A stretch of DNA of 64,000 nucleotides, taken from positions 7,671,136 through 7,735,135 of the forward strand of contig NC_053134.1 in NCBI RefSeq assembly GCF_010015445.1, in the 5' to 3' direction. Positions 28,170 through 44,176 of the stretch are shown here, piece after piece. The notes under the pieces are model-generated. The model did not search any database. It had not been told where the DNA came from and saw only the letters and a program-made list of their open reading frames with translations. The position numbers and the translations under genes were made by a program. This DNA comes from Perca fluviatilis (lineage: Eukaryota; Chordata; Actinopteri; Perciformes; Percidae). The first letter of the stretch is position 1. Each line of letters begins with the position of its first letter.

Positions 28170-28460
28170 ATGGAGGACAAAAGGACACTTGGTAATACTT
28201 TGGAAGACAGACCCAGGATGAATAACAAATACAACAAAGTTGATACTTGTCCATGTTGGAAGTATTCTTTCCAAATAGTCAAAGAGAAGGCAAACAGAGA
28301 AGCATATTTACAGCTTGCAGATGAAGTTGATGCAAAGACACAAGTGGAAGCTAATAGTCAGTTGAAAAGAGTTTCAACTTTAGCAAAAACTTTGGCCTAT
28401 CCCAAGGCTTTAGTATTGTACAGAGAAAAAAGGAAAAGGAAAGAAACTGGAGGAAACTAA
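28170..28460 (+). CDS. Unrecognised 96-codon open frame
   Basis: An ATG-initiated frame of charged, lysine- and glutamate-rich composition: MEDKRTLGNTLEDRPR, a CPCWKYS stretch, then VDAKTQVEANSQLKR and a basic end YREKRKRKETGGN. I do not recognise a family. It has no hydrophobic segment or clear motif. It lies deep in the abtb3 intron, antisense to the gene, with no visible promoter or splice context. It could be a scrap of a repeat-encoded protein or a chance frame. Confidence 0.15.
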   Translation: MEDKRTLGNTLEDRPRMNNKYNKVDTCPCWKYSFQIVKEKANREAYLQLADEVDAKTQVEANSQLKRVSTLAKTLAYPKALVLYREKRKRKETGGN

Positions 28461-28594
28461 GTGTGACCCAGCTAAAGCGACGCCTTTAAGCTGTAGGTTG
28501 TGTTCAAGGTGAAAAAACAAGGACTGCAAAAACACTGCTCAAATAGCTTTGTGTTCAGTCTGAACACACCTTTACAGACAAAGGTTTACAATGT

Positions 28595-28645
28595 CCACCA
28601 TTTTAGCATGTTAGCATGCTAACATTTGCAAACTAGAAACCATCT
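28595..28645 (+). repeat. GCATGCTAAC-family fragment
   Basis: Only the signature block is present (catgttagcatgctaacatt and tgcaaactag). Confidence 0.5.
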
Positions 28646-30620
28646 TGCGATGGGATCACACCAGCCACGATGCCAGGGGCATAAAGTAGGGAGGCCAATG
28701 GCCCTGTCATGGTCTGAGCAGACCTACATTTCATGTCTGTTCTCTTACACAGCGTTCACTTATCATTTGCTGTGCAAGAGCGCCATCTATTGGTCACAAC
28801 GAGTATTGAAATTTACGTTCGGTTGAGTTAACCGCTTACTTCCTGTTTACCGAGCAGACACACGGGAGAAGTCAATGTGAAAGGTTGTTCAGTTTTTGCT
28901 GTCTCAGGACAAGTTGTCTTTTTTCACTTGCTTAATAGTTACTTCTTACCCACACGAAGGCAATGCCCGTAAGTATAAATTGTTCTGCTTAAATACGTGT
29001 TTGAACAGAAGTATGAGAAATGTATAAGCTATGTTTAAGCTAAGGAATCCTTTGTTTGTCGTAATGGCGATGATTGCATGTGTGTTGCTAGCAAATGCGT
29101 TTTATAGCTTATAAGATGAAAAAACAAATGGACTGAAAATAGTTTTATTTGTATTCAGTTTTACAGCATAAATAAAGGAAAGGAGAAAAGCAATGAAGAT
29201 TTCTTGCATCAACGTCCTTTGTTCGTCCTAGCCTGGTGGTTGTAAACTTGCTGGATAGCTCAGTAGCTCTATACTCAGTGAGGCCAGTATAGGCCCTTTC
29301 ACTACTTCCTACCCCCTACTTCTGGCGCCCTTGCTCGGACCACACCCATCCTCAAACTCAGCCTTCATTTTGATCTCAACCACACACCCATAAAGTTCGT
29401 GACTGTATTTTGCATGCTTGTGACACTATCGCGGTGACAAAATCTGGCCACAGTCAGAAAGATAGACAGATGACAGACAGATTTATTGATACTGCGTGAT
29501 CTAAAATTAGTTAGTTCTTATTATTAACTAGGTTATTGTTTTTGTGTGGATCTCAGGAAGACTAGCGAGCACTTTGTGAAAGCTAATTGGGATCCTAATA
29601 CAGAATACAGAATAAAAACGTTCACTTCAAGTTACATTAGGTCTCCTTTAAGTCTTTTGATCTTGAAATTACCAACACCACGCTTATGAAAACACAAGAA
29701 TGCAAATTGAGAAAGACCCCTAGTGTCTGAGTGATTTACCTTTACCTTCTTTTTGAAAAAGACTCGAGTTATACCTTAAACAGCGCTTTAATCGCTATTC
29801 TAATCTTGGCAGCACTGAGCTGCGATGAGTGAGTGGGATCCTGTGACAGGTATCGAGGGACATTAAACCATTATACAATAATGAATCCAGCCTCACATAA
29901 TTACTGCAGCATGCAGCAACAGCCTACAAGATTTTCCAGCATGTGTCTTTTGTGTGAGATGAAGAGGTGTGTGTCTGGAGGATTGTGAGGAAGGTTGTTT
30001 GTGTCAGCATGCCCCCACCGTCCTCCTTAAGGTGCTGGGAGAGATAAGGAAAATGGCCGCACCCTGCCTCTGTGGCTGAATGAGCTAGCCTCATCTTTCC
30101 AGCCAAGTCAACTTTTTTTTTTAAACCACGCTGTCTTTAAGGTGGACAGAAACAAAGAAGTGAATGGCACTGCAGACCTCTGAGAGGACAGAGGAAGGAA
30201 GGAGACTAAATGACAGCAGGAACCTTTCCCAGCACATTGAGATACTGCTCTGCCTTGACATGTCCATTAGAGAGAGTGACTGAAAAGCACATAAGGGTGA
30301 GATTATCATCAGTAGGTGGCCAAATGGGTAAAAAGAAACAGAGCAACCTTATAGCTCAAACTGCATCACCCTGTTTTCTGAATGTTTGATGTTTTTTTTA
30401 TGAGCTTTTATCAACTTAAGAGAAAATAAGTCTGACTGACTCATTCTTTTTTTCTTCTTCTTTTCTGTCACCCTTGCTGAAAAGTGGGTCAGATGTGAGA
30501 TTAGGAAAGATGATGCATGGAGAACCAGAAGAAGTATTTTACCTCTAATATGATGAAAAATGAGAATGGCAAGGACGGTCTCAAGATGAAATGTAACACC
30601 TCCCAGTGAATCTCCATGGT

Positions 30621-30622
<2 letters not shown>

Positions 30623-30707
<85 letters not shown>
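30623..30707. repeat. (GT)42 microsatellite
   Basis: About 85 bases of uninterrupted GT, the longest simple repeat in the window. A run this long is expected to vary in length between individuals. Confidence 0.97.
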
Positions 30708-30709
<2 letters not shown>

Positions 30710-30844
30710 GCTAAGCCATTAGCTCACATCCACATGGTGAGTTTGGAATAATGGAGCAGAGATGATTGGAAGGTATTCCGAGTCACTGTGATATTAATGA
30801 AATTCTGCTGAAATGTAGGGTGCTAAGTAAGAATATGAAGGGTA

Positions 30845-31032
30845 TGCTTTTTTGGGGGGGCATTTTAGGCCTTTATTGAAAGGACAGCTGAAGAAATGAA
30901 ATGGGAGAGAGAGGGGGGAATGAAATGCAGCAAAGGGCCGCAGGTCGCAGTCAAACCCAGGCCCGCTGCATCGAGGAGTGAACCTCTATATATGGGCGCC
31001 CACTCTACCAACTGAGCTATCCGGGCGCCCAA
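30845..31032 (-). repeat. tRNA-derived SINE
   Basis: On the minus strand it starts gggcgcccggatagctcagt, and tggtagagtgggcgcc completes the A box. A B-box-like gggtttgactgcgacc, cctttgctgcatttcattcc and an A-rich tail follow. The A box is very tRNA-like, while the B box has lost the canonical TTCGA. It has the same family layout and orientation as 24725-24915. Confidence 0.85.
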
Positions 31033-32587
31033 GGTATGCTTTTTAATAATAATCTATCATGGGAATAATGTTTGTTTATGGATAGAAATTGTAAGCATGT
31101 GGTCACCAGCCAGAGTTAGACAGGTATTCAGTAAGAAATCACTTCCTGGAAAAAGAGAAGTTAACTCCCATCGCTGTGCAATTTTCTGTACCCTTTCAAA
31201 CCAGCGCACAACTCCTGCAGCTTTTCAGGGGGAGAGGGATTTCTCTCTTTGTGAAATCCACTCAGCCCTGAAGAATAAGCACTTTTCCTCTCTGACTTTG
31301 CACAGTAGAATACACAATGGCTCATTTTTCAAGCTGGATATTGTCAGCCCAGTAAAATACAGAGTGGGGGATGTTTGAAGCGCACAGCCTGTGATAAACA
31401 TCAACATATCTAAAATTCAAAGTGGCAACTATGTATATAGTGTGAAATAAAAAAGGTACAAATTAGACAAACTGATGATTTGGTCCATGTAGCTTAAAGT
31501 TTGAATCCTTCCCATTTCAGTCATGGTTGGACAACTGTGGTTACTGTTACAGTACTCGAGCACCTCCTTAGACAGAAATACAACTAAAGATCATCTGTAT
31601 CTGTTTACAGTGCAGCCAAACAAATTGTTTTTGGATTGTCGGTTGTCGGATTTGCTGTCCCAAAAAAATACTGAAATTGAAACCAGTGTTTTTTTTTGAA
31701 AACAATGTTTTGATAACCGATCACTGTCAGCGCTAACCACTGCGACAAATACATTGTGTTTCCTGTTGAATGCTTTTATTATGAAGGGTAGGTGCTAACA
31801 TGTTGGCAATGGCATGACAACATGGGTATACTGTGCAGGCGTGAACACAGACAATTATTTGAACCCTGCTGCAATGCACCGTGGTAGTTAATAAATATGA
31901 GGCCAAAATCAGCAATAATCTACTTTATAATTCATTATACATGAAGATGTAACTCACCTTATAAGTCACAAGATGTAACCCTAACTGCATTTTTTGCCCT
32001 AACCCTTCATAGCTAGCTGCTAACTTAAGGGACTAAACTTGCTTAGTATGCCGTGTGGTCATGCAGCTACGTTCAATATCAACATTCTAGCATCTACAAA
32101 TAAGAAGCAGCAGCAGTAGGAGATGTTGGATTTGCATTGGCAGTAACTCCAGCTCTGATATGCCTGCAGAGGAGTGAGCAGTAAACATGGAAGGTGATAT
32201 TAATGAGATGTAATTAAAAACTGGATTACACGCTGCATCATTTGTTCAAAGGCGGACTACGTCACTACCAGTGACAACTACTTTACAGAGTACAGAATGC
32301 CAATCATTAATAGAATCAAATATTGAGTTTGGTTTCATGAAAATCTTAAAGGATTATAACTTTAACAAAGTCCATACTTTGAATATTTCCTGTGTGGTGG
32401 AGGCACACCCAGCTTCAGGAATGGAGGGCCCCGTTGTTAGAGGCCTGCACTGTATTACATTTCGCAGTTTATTTGCCTAGTGGCTGCTCTTTGACCCAAA
32501 GGGCGGCCGCCGAGCTGAAAGATGAACGCCTTTCTCTGTCACACCTGGTCACAATATGTCAGTACAGCGCCTATACATCCTATATGC

Positions 32588-32589
<2 letters not shown>

Positions 32590-32651
<62 letters not shown>
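32590..32651. repeat. (CA)30 microsatellite
   Basis: About 62 bases of uninterrupted CA. The His-Thr or Cys-Val runs in frames crossing it are artefacts. Confidence 0.97.
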
Positions 32652-32653
<2 letters not shown>

Positions 32654-33198
32654 GCGACACATGAAGTAAAACAGGCAAAGTGTCATGACAGATGAGGGAA
32701 AGTGCAAACACCCAGAGCATCAACTGCCCAAATCTGCCATCGGCGATCCGCTCTCCTCGCTCTGACAAAGATATGAAATATGATGAGCAGGTAGATAATT
32801 TTGACTTCAAAAGTAAAAGACTCATTTGTCCACCTCAACAGAATTAAATTATGGATATAGTGATGAATGTTGCTCTTTAACAGCCTCTTCTATCATCCAT
32901 TAATTACCAAACAGCTCGGGTGTGAAATTGCCCTGACTACCTGCTCCGTGTGGCCGCTTAACTTTCAAATGATCTTGTTTATTTTTCAGATACTGAGCTA
33001 ATAGCTTAAAATTGATTTCAATTTAAACAATTGAAATGCGTTGATCCCGGGCAGATTTTAAACGCCTTATGTGGGGACACAGCGTCTGAAGATGAAACAC
33101 CTGCTTCATGTTGTCCATTTGTTTCAGGTCTGTGCTGTGATATTAGAGGGGGTCCTTGTAACATGTGAACATTAACCTATCATTAGCACATTATTTCT

Positions 33199-33764
33199 TA
33201 CCGGGGATTTCCACTAGATGCGTAACGGCTGCGGACCGGCTCCGCTGCGTGCCGGCTGCGTGCTCCGCCGTCCGTCAGTACCCACCAGGTCCGGATTTGT
33301 TGCGGAACGGCTGCGGCCATGACTGACAGCTGTAGTCACGAATTCAGGTAGAATAGAACCACAAAACCACCACCAGTTAGTTTCCATCCAGAGGAGTAGA
33401 GGGGAAACGACTCTGAGCGGCGTTTTCAAGGTGTAGTGCAGGGAAATATGATCCGCCGTGAGCACGGTGTATTTTATTTTGAAAACGAACCGGATATTTA
33501 TTTTGTTTCTGTGCTCGACTTCCTGTCCCGCACTATCTGCTGTGTGCTGAATTGCTGCGGAGCTCGCCGTCGTCCGTCAAAAATAGAAGCTCTGCGTATC
33601 TCCTGCGTAGGGCTGCGGACTGACGGAACTGGGACGGAGTCGGGACGCAGACGTTCTGCAGTCAGTGGAAATACACACACTGACTTTAATGGAAACCTAA
33701 TGACTCCGTCAACGTCCCGCAGACGTTCCGCAGACGTTCCGCATCCAGTGGAAATTGCCGGTTA
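33199..33764. mobile_element. GC-rich TIR element (hAT-like MITE)
   Basis: The left end taccggggatttccactaga and the right end cagtggaaattgccggtta are inverted repeats. Beside them are tandem subterminal words (cgcagacgttc twice on the right, ggctgcgg on the left). GC content is well above the flanks. The flanking duplication is not clear. The frames inside are not recognisable proteins. Confidence 0.75.
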
Positions 33765-36385
33765 TTATGAACGTTAGTGTAATTACTGTAAATAAACAGG
33801 GCTACCGCTGAGATGACTAGCAGCCTCTATAACCCTTACATTAAAATGCCACAGGCGCTATGTTCAAATACACTGAGGAAATCTGCGTATTGTCATATTT
33901 TGGCAGTAACCTGATTTCTGAAAACAGGAAACCTGGTGTCAATGGGTTCTTCAGGAACTGTGCTACATTCATTTACAACACAAAACTGTTCTGGTCTTGC
34001 TCGCAGCACTAAAGCTAAGAAGAGCTAGAACTACTTACGTGAAAATGTCACTGTATCACGCTGCATCTTCCTTCCAAGTTGCCCTCACAAACAGTGCTTA
34101 AGTAAAGTCAGATTGACTTTAATGGGAAGCAGCAATAGTAGGAAATGTTAAGTGTGCATTAGCAGTAACTAAATACAGCTCTGACTGGGACCAAGGGTAT
34201 AATTTACAAACACAGTTTTAGTTTTATTTACTCACTAAAATCGCTCTTAACAGCGCCCTCTTACTGTCCAGCCGCCAATTAAATTATCAATTATTACAAT
34301 GCACTTACAGCATTAAGCTTTACGAGCAGCACTGAGTGCTTGCAGACTTTCTTTGCCCCAGGTTTCGACTTTCATTCATTGGTGGAGGTTGTATGCAGCC
34401 AAGTGCATAAAAAAATGAAAAGTTCTGTCATCCGATCCACACGGACTCCGTCTTCCGTAAACGTCTCTGCCGAAGCTGTGTGGACAGCGGCTGGCTAACC
34501 TGCCTTTACCAGGCTGCAGCAGAAATTCACTGAACCAAAATGTATTGATTCATTGATTGTATTTCCCAGCCCACTGTAGCGAGTGATTGGAATCTGCCAG
34601 CCTTGATCAATCAATGTAGAGATGGTTAATACGTTCAAATACGTTCATATATTATTTGCTAGATTGTTATTTTATAGCACCTGACTAAGTTGTAAAGAAA
34701 TAAAAAAACAAGGTAAGCTGGTGCAGAATGTACACGTTATTGATTTGGCTGCTGTCCCCCTAAAGTCCCAACGTAACTACATCCTAAAGCACACGTGTTA
34801 ATGTTTTCTCAAAAGAGTAAAATCACCCCAGTGCATTAGCAGATCACTGAAAGTTCCCTCGTTCTTTGCTGCCTGGAAATGACCAGATTGTGTTCTTATA
34901 TTTTTTTATTTCCTCTCATAATGCTGTTATAATTCATATCATAATTCAGCATGGCTCTCCCCTGGTGCTATTTATGGTTGTGTGTCCATTATATTTCCTT
35001 TTAGACCACCGTGTTTTTGTTTTTTCAACACATGCTAAGAGGAGGACACTCCACATGAACAGACAACCACACTACATCTGTCTGAGCTGTAATAGCCACT
35101 GGAATGTATTTATCTACAACGCCCTTGTTGGAACATTGACGTCTTTTATTTCATCAGTGGCTAGTTGATGTTAATGATGATAGGAAAGACTTCTGTTAAC
35201 ACAGCAGTCTCAAGGAATAATCTGCAAAATCACCTAAGAATTAAACTTATAACTTTCTATATCTGTCCAACACCTGCCTGACGGCTTCAGTTGAAGCTGT
35301 ACCTTGAAATATAATAAACTACAGTGTTGGTTTTGGTCTTTTGATGGGATTTACATAGACTATCACCAAACCTATCCTTTAAACATATGCATAAATCAGA
35401 CTGGCTGAGGACAGGCTGATTACAATATTCAAACAAAATTTATATTAATTACTAGTTTTTTAAGGGTGGGGAAAAATTAAAAGAGAAAGTTTTTTTTTTT
35501 TTTTTTTTAGCAAAGGCAGATGGTAGAACATGCTAAAAGTAGCACCCTTAATGCAATCATCATGAACTTGATAAAGCAGATTCACACTCATATAATTCAG
35601 TGGCTCGTTCTCTGCAGATCAATCTGTTCACATAATGCAACATGAGGAGTAAACTGTGCCACAGAAATCCACTGAAATCCACTAAATGACTGCGAGCAGC
35701 TGGCATCAACTGCATTACGAGCCACATGTCAACCTTTGGCTGTGTTCGACTGGCCGACCCTGGAGGTGAGGTAGTCCAGCTGAGGCAGCGCGGCGGAGGG
35801 AGTCAAGCACACGGTGGATTAAACCGAAATCAAAGAGCAGCCTGTGCTTCTTTTTACTGCCTTCTGGTCCAAGCATGTGAACAGAATGTCCTGCACTTGG
35901 ATGCTAATGACACCTTCAAAGTGTGCATCTGCCACACCGCGATGTTAATGATTTTCTTTTCCACAAGGTACCTGCAGCATCCCAGTATACAGTATGTATT
36001 CTTTACCATACTGCATACAGCAGACAGAAAACGTTTGCGGCTCGCAGGTTAACATAGTAGAGCATTTAGCTGCTTAAGAGCCAGATACCAAGAGTTGGTG
36101 GAAAACAAACTAGAGCTAAAAAGAGAGTGAAAAGTTGACTTAGACTGAATACAACTCCAAATGAATGTTAATGCATAGCTCAGGTTACCTCAAGTGTTCT
36201 CCAAGTTAAATGTGAGACTTTTTAGGAGCTTTTTAAAACCACTTGGCAAACTGACAAAAGTATAAGGGATACAATGGAGTTTGGACTTTAAGCTATATAT
36301 AAATAATTATTTACCAAGTACTATAATTTAATGAAACATTTTATTATAATACTCATATTCATATATAATACACAATAGCTTTGTG

Positions 36386-36387
<2 letters not shown>

Positions 36388-36432
<45 letters not shown>

Positions 36433-36450
36433 TGTATGTGTGTGTGTGTA
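36388..36450. repeat. (GT)n microsatellite with TA interruptions
   Basis: GT dinucleotides run for about 60 bases with two GTAT interruptions near 36424 and 36434. Confidence 0.95.
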
Positions 36451-36879
36451 GCCTACTCTAATAACATAAAACTAAAAAGATTTGTCGCAGTAGAGCCCCC
36501 AGCCCTTTCCATGGCCTCACGTAGTGCCTTTTGGTCACAAAAGCTCCTATTTGAGGTCTTATCAGGTTAAAAAAAAATAACAGGCATTGATTAGGATCAG
36601 AAAGTGCAGCAATCCACTCTTGCTGTGTGTCCTCTACCTGGAATAAGGCTTAACCCACTTAGGGTTAAAACGACACTTTCGCCACACGCCCTTTCTGAGG
36701 CGACATGCTACCGTTAGCTTGTTAGTAGCAAGATGCAAGACGTTTTGTTTTGTTTCCTGACAACTGACAGATTGGCGCCAGAGCTCGTGCACACTCCACG
36801 ATAACGAGTAATTAAGCATTACACTGACGTAAACAAGACCTGTACTGTCTTAGATCATCCGAGTCACACCACCCTCCTC

Positions 36880-37275
36880 CAAGGCGCGCTGGAGGAGGGT
36901 CTGGCTATTCCAAACAGCATTCGGGGAAGGGAGGAAAACATGCTCTGATTTATTGGCATTTCTTTAAACCAATCACAACCGTCTTGGGCGGTGCTAAGCA
37001 CCGGAGGAAAGCAGCGGTGCCGCTGCAAAATAGGCTTGGAAAGAACTTGTTTTGGTGTACGTGTAAAAGTTGTTTTAGTCATGCAACAGAAAACTCAGAT
37101 TGGACAAATAGTCTAGCTAGCTGTATGGATTTACCCTGCAGAGATCTGAGAAAAGGTTAACCACAGTCCTCATAACTCGACCGGAGTTTAAAATCCCATC
37201 ACAAAGGAAGCCAAGTCAACGGATATCCAGCCTAAATGAGTGAAATCCGGCAGATTTTCCGGCAGCAACGGAGCA
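36880..37275 (+). repeat. 14.0-kb-family interspersed repeat copy
   Basis: Shares ctggaggagggtctgg, tttattggcatttctttaaa, cttgttttggtgtacgtg, gcaacagaaaactcagattg and the ttttccggcagcaacggagc right-hand block with the other copies. Orientation is the same as at 14.0 kb. Confidence 0.8.
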
Positions 37276-37281
37276 ATCAGT

Positions 37282-38097
37282 TTTAGGGTCACGGTTTTCG
37301 GTTCTGTATGATTCTTGTTATTTTTTCTTTTAATCTTTAACACTCCAGAAATATACTCCAGCATATGATATATAGCTCAAATTAGCATATTGAATGCATG
37401 TTGCACAATGTTTGCACACAGTGGCAGTTCTATCTATTGTTTTATTTCCGCTGTCATCATAGGTAACATGAAATCCAAAATGTTCCCACACACCAGACTT
37501 ATACGACGCTGGCGCATCCTCCAACTCTGGGCAGCCTTCCTTATCTCTCCCACTGCTCTCTACGCGTGACGTGACCTGCAGCACTACACACTCCACCTAC
37601 ATCCATGCACTCCACTTGAGGAGCGGTAGCTCGGCTCGCCGCCACTCAAAACCTGACGAAAATCTTTTAAACTGACCTTTGTCGATCAAAAAAACGCACA
37701 TATTCAGCAACTGCACGGCCTATTTCTCGCTTAAAATGTTTTCAGAAACACGTTTCGTGAACTATTTTCGTAAAATATGAGCTCGTATTCTGAACATAGA
37801 CAGTACGAGACGCCATGACAGTCTGTCTTTGAATTTCCGGAGAAAACAGACCCACGTGACGCGTTCGTCCGATCAGCAGCCGGTTTTTATTTTTTGGGCG
37901 ACAATACAGATTTGCGCCACCTGCTGTTAAGGAGACGTATTACACGCTCAAGTCGGTGTCGAAAGTGGTCACTACGGCAGTAAGTGGTTAGTGCACATTA
38001 ACGGTGTACTGACAAACCGTGTGACGCACACACGCTTCGCACCGAGACAAGTGAACCGAACGGTTCGGATGTTTTTTCATGAACCGTACCACCCCTA
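37282..38097. mobile_element. Probable hAT-like MITE, decayed
   Basis: The left tagggtcacggttttcggtt is an imperfect inverted match of the right tgaaccgtaccaccccta. A second internal motif, gaaccgaacggttcgg, is self-complementary near 38050. No target duplication is visible and there is no coding capacity. Confidence 0.5.
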
Positions 38098-39705
38098 TCC
38101 CCTAAACCATGCACCAAACATAGTTAACTGTAATGTTACTTACACACACACACACACTTGACAGTTATTTTGACATTATGGTATTCCTGTTATAGTGTCC
38201 TATGAAAGGACACAAAAAAATGTAAGAACTTTGTTAATGGAATTCAATATTTTTAAGGCCTTATTTTGAATTTTAAAAGTTAGTCAGTTATTGCAGGTTT
38301 AAAAAGGATATTCACTGCACCTTCCAGTGTGAAGTAGGTGATTAGTTAGCCCCCGTGGCTAACTAACTGGGGAACAAGAAAAGACTACAAATTCTTGCTT
38401 TAATCGATGATGCATAGTGAATCGTTGGTTTTTAATTTGCTTTGGGGGTGAAACAAACATTCATCCAGGACAAATGTGCACGGACAGGAACTCGGTGTGC
38501 AGATGCCTGGAGGGGACAGGATGATCTAATATGTGACTGTGGAGAGGGCGAGGACAGGGGTGGGAGTGGAGCTGGAGGTAGTGGGGGTGTCACAGTTAAA
38601 GGTGGAGCCCTTTCTTTCAAGTTGAGGTTAAAAGCCTCTGAGGCGCTGACCTTGGATTGAAAGGTCTCTGGGCGGCGTGACTCATAAACAGGTGTTAGAA
38701 CAGCTGTAACAGAACGGTTCCTCGCTGCAGCCTGTCAGAGGGTGAGGGAAGGGAGGGGGGGGGATGGATGAGGGGAGAGTAGGAAGGCGGTGGCTTGGCC
38801 TCAGCCCACAGGGACACGGAGCGTGCATTCCTTCACACTAATGGGGCTATTTGGCAAACAGTTATGGAAATAATTCCTTGAGATGATTCAATGTGCATAA
38901 CAATCACTGCTGCGTTTAGAATATGCTTGACACTGAAGTTAGTGTCAATGTGATTGAGAGCCAATTACTGTAGCCTTAAGTTGCTCATATATAAGGGGGC
39001 AATATTTAATATCTGTCAATTTGACTATTTTAATGCCGTTTTAGGGTTAATAGGACTCTTCAGCAGGGCAGAAAAAAATTTAAGATTTAAATGTAGTATT
39101 TAAATAGACCATTAAGGGTCACCTTAACTCTATATTCCAAGTACAGATTATTAATAAAATTCTGCTAATAGCTCGGTTAGCGGCTCCTTGTACTGAGGAA
39201 GGCAGGTTAAATCTCAGGTTTTAGGCTACACTCAATGATGGTGGCTAATATTTGATCTTGAAAATATCAGTCTAAACCTGTTTATGCGCCTGCTACATAT
39301 TGAATAACATTTTAATAAAATGTCTGTGATCCCCTTAGGTGCAATATATTAAACTGAATCTCGTCAGTTGCATACATTAAATGCCAGAGGGATATCAAAG
39401 GGAGGAATTTAATGTCAACCCTTAACTCTCTGTGGACTGTCAAGATATTTAAAAAAAAAAAATGTCACTCCAGAAATCTTATCTCATCGTGATTTTCCGT
39501 GAAGATGTTTGTGGCCAACTGAGAATGTTACTGCGTCCAAGTTCATCGCAATTAAAACTCTATGCTTTATTTTCCAAACCTTTTCAGGTTATCTTGCCTT
39601 CATCAGGGTGGTAACCCAAATTGCATTCTCATCGAGGCATTGTATTAGTTTGGATTCTCTCCAACTTGGTTAAAATTCTGTAAAACTCACATTGTATATT
39701 ATGCA

Positions 39706-44176
<4,471 letters not shown>

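Noticed and set aside
31006..31032. tRNA gene on the minus strand (gatagctcagttggtagag)
   Set aside because: Only the A-box region is tRNA-like. The rest does not fold as a tRNA and continues into a SINE body with an A-rich tail.
33436..33777. 113-codon frame rich in Arg
   Set aside because: It runs through the GC-rich TIR element and its tandem end words. It is not a gene.
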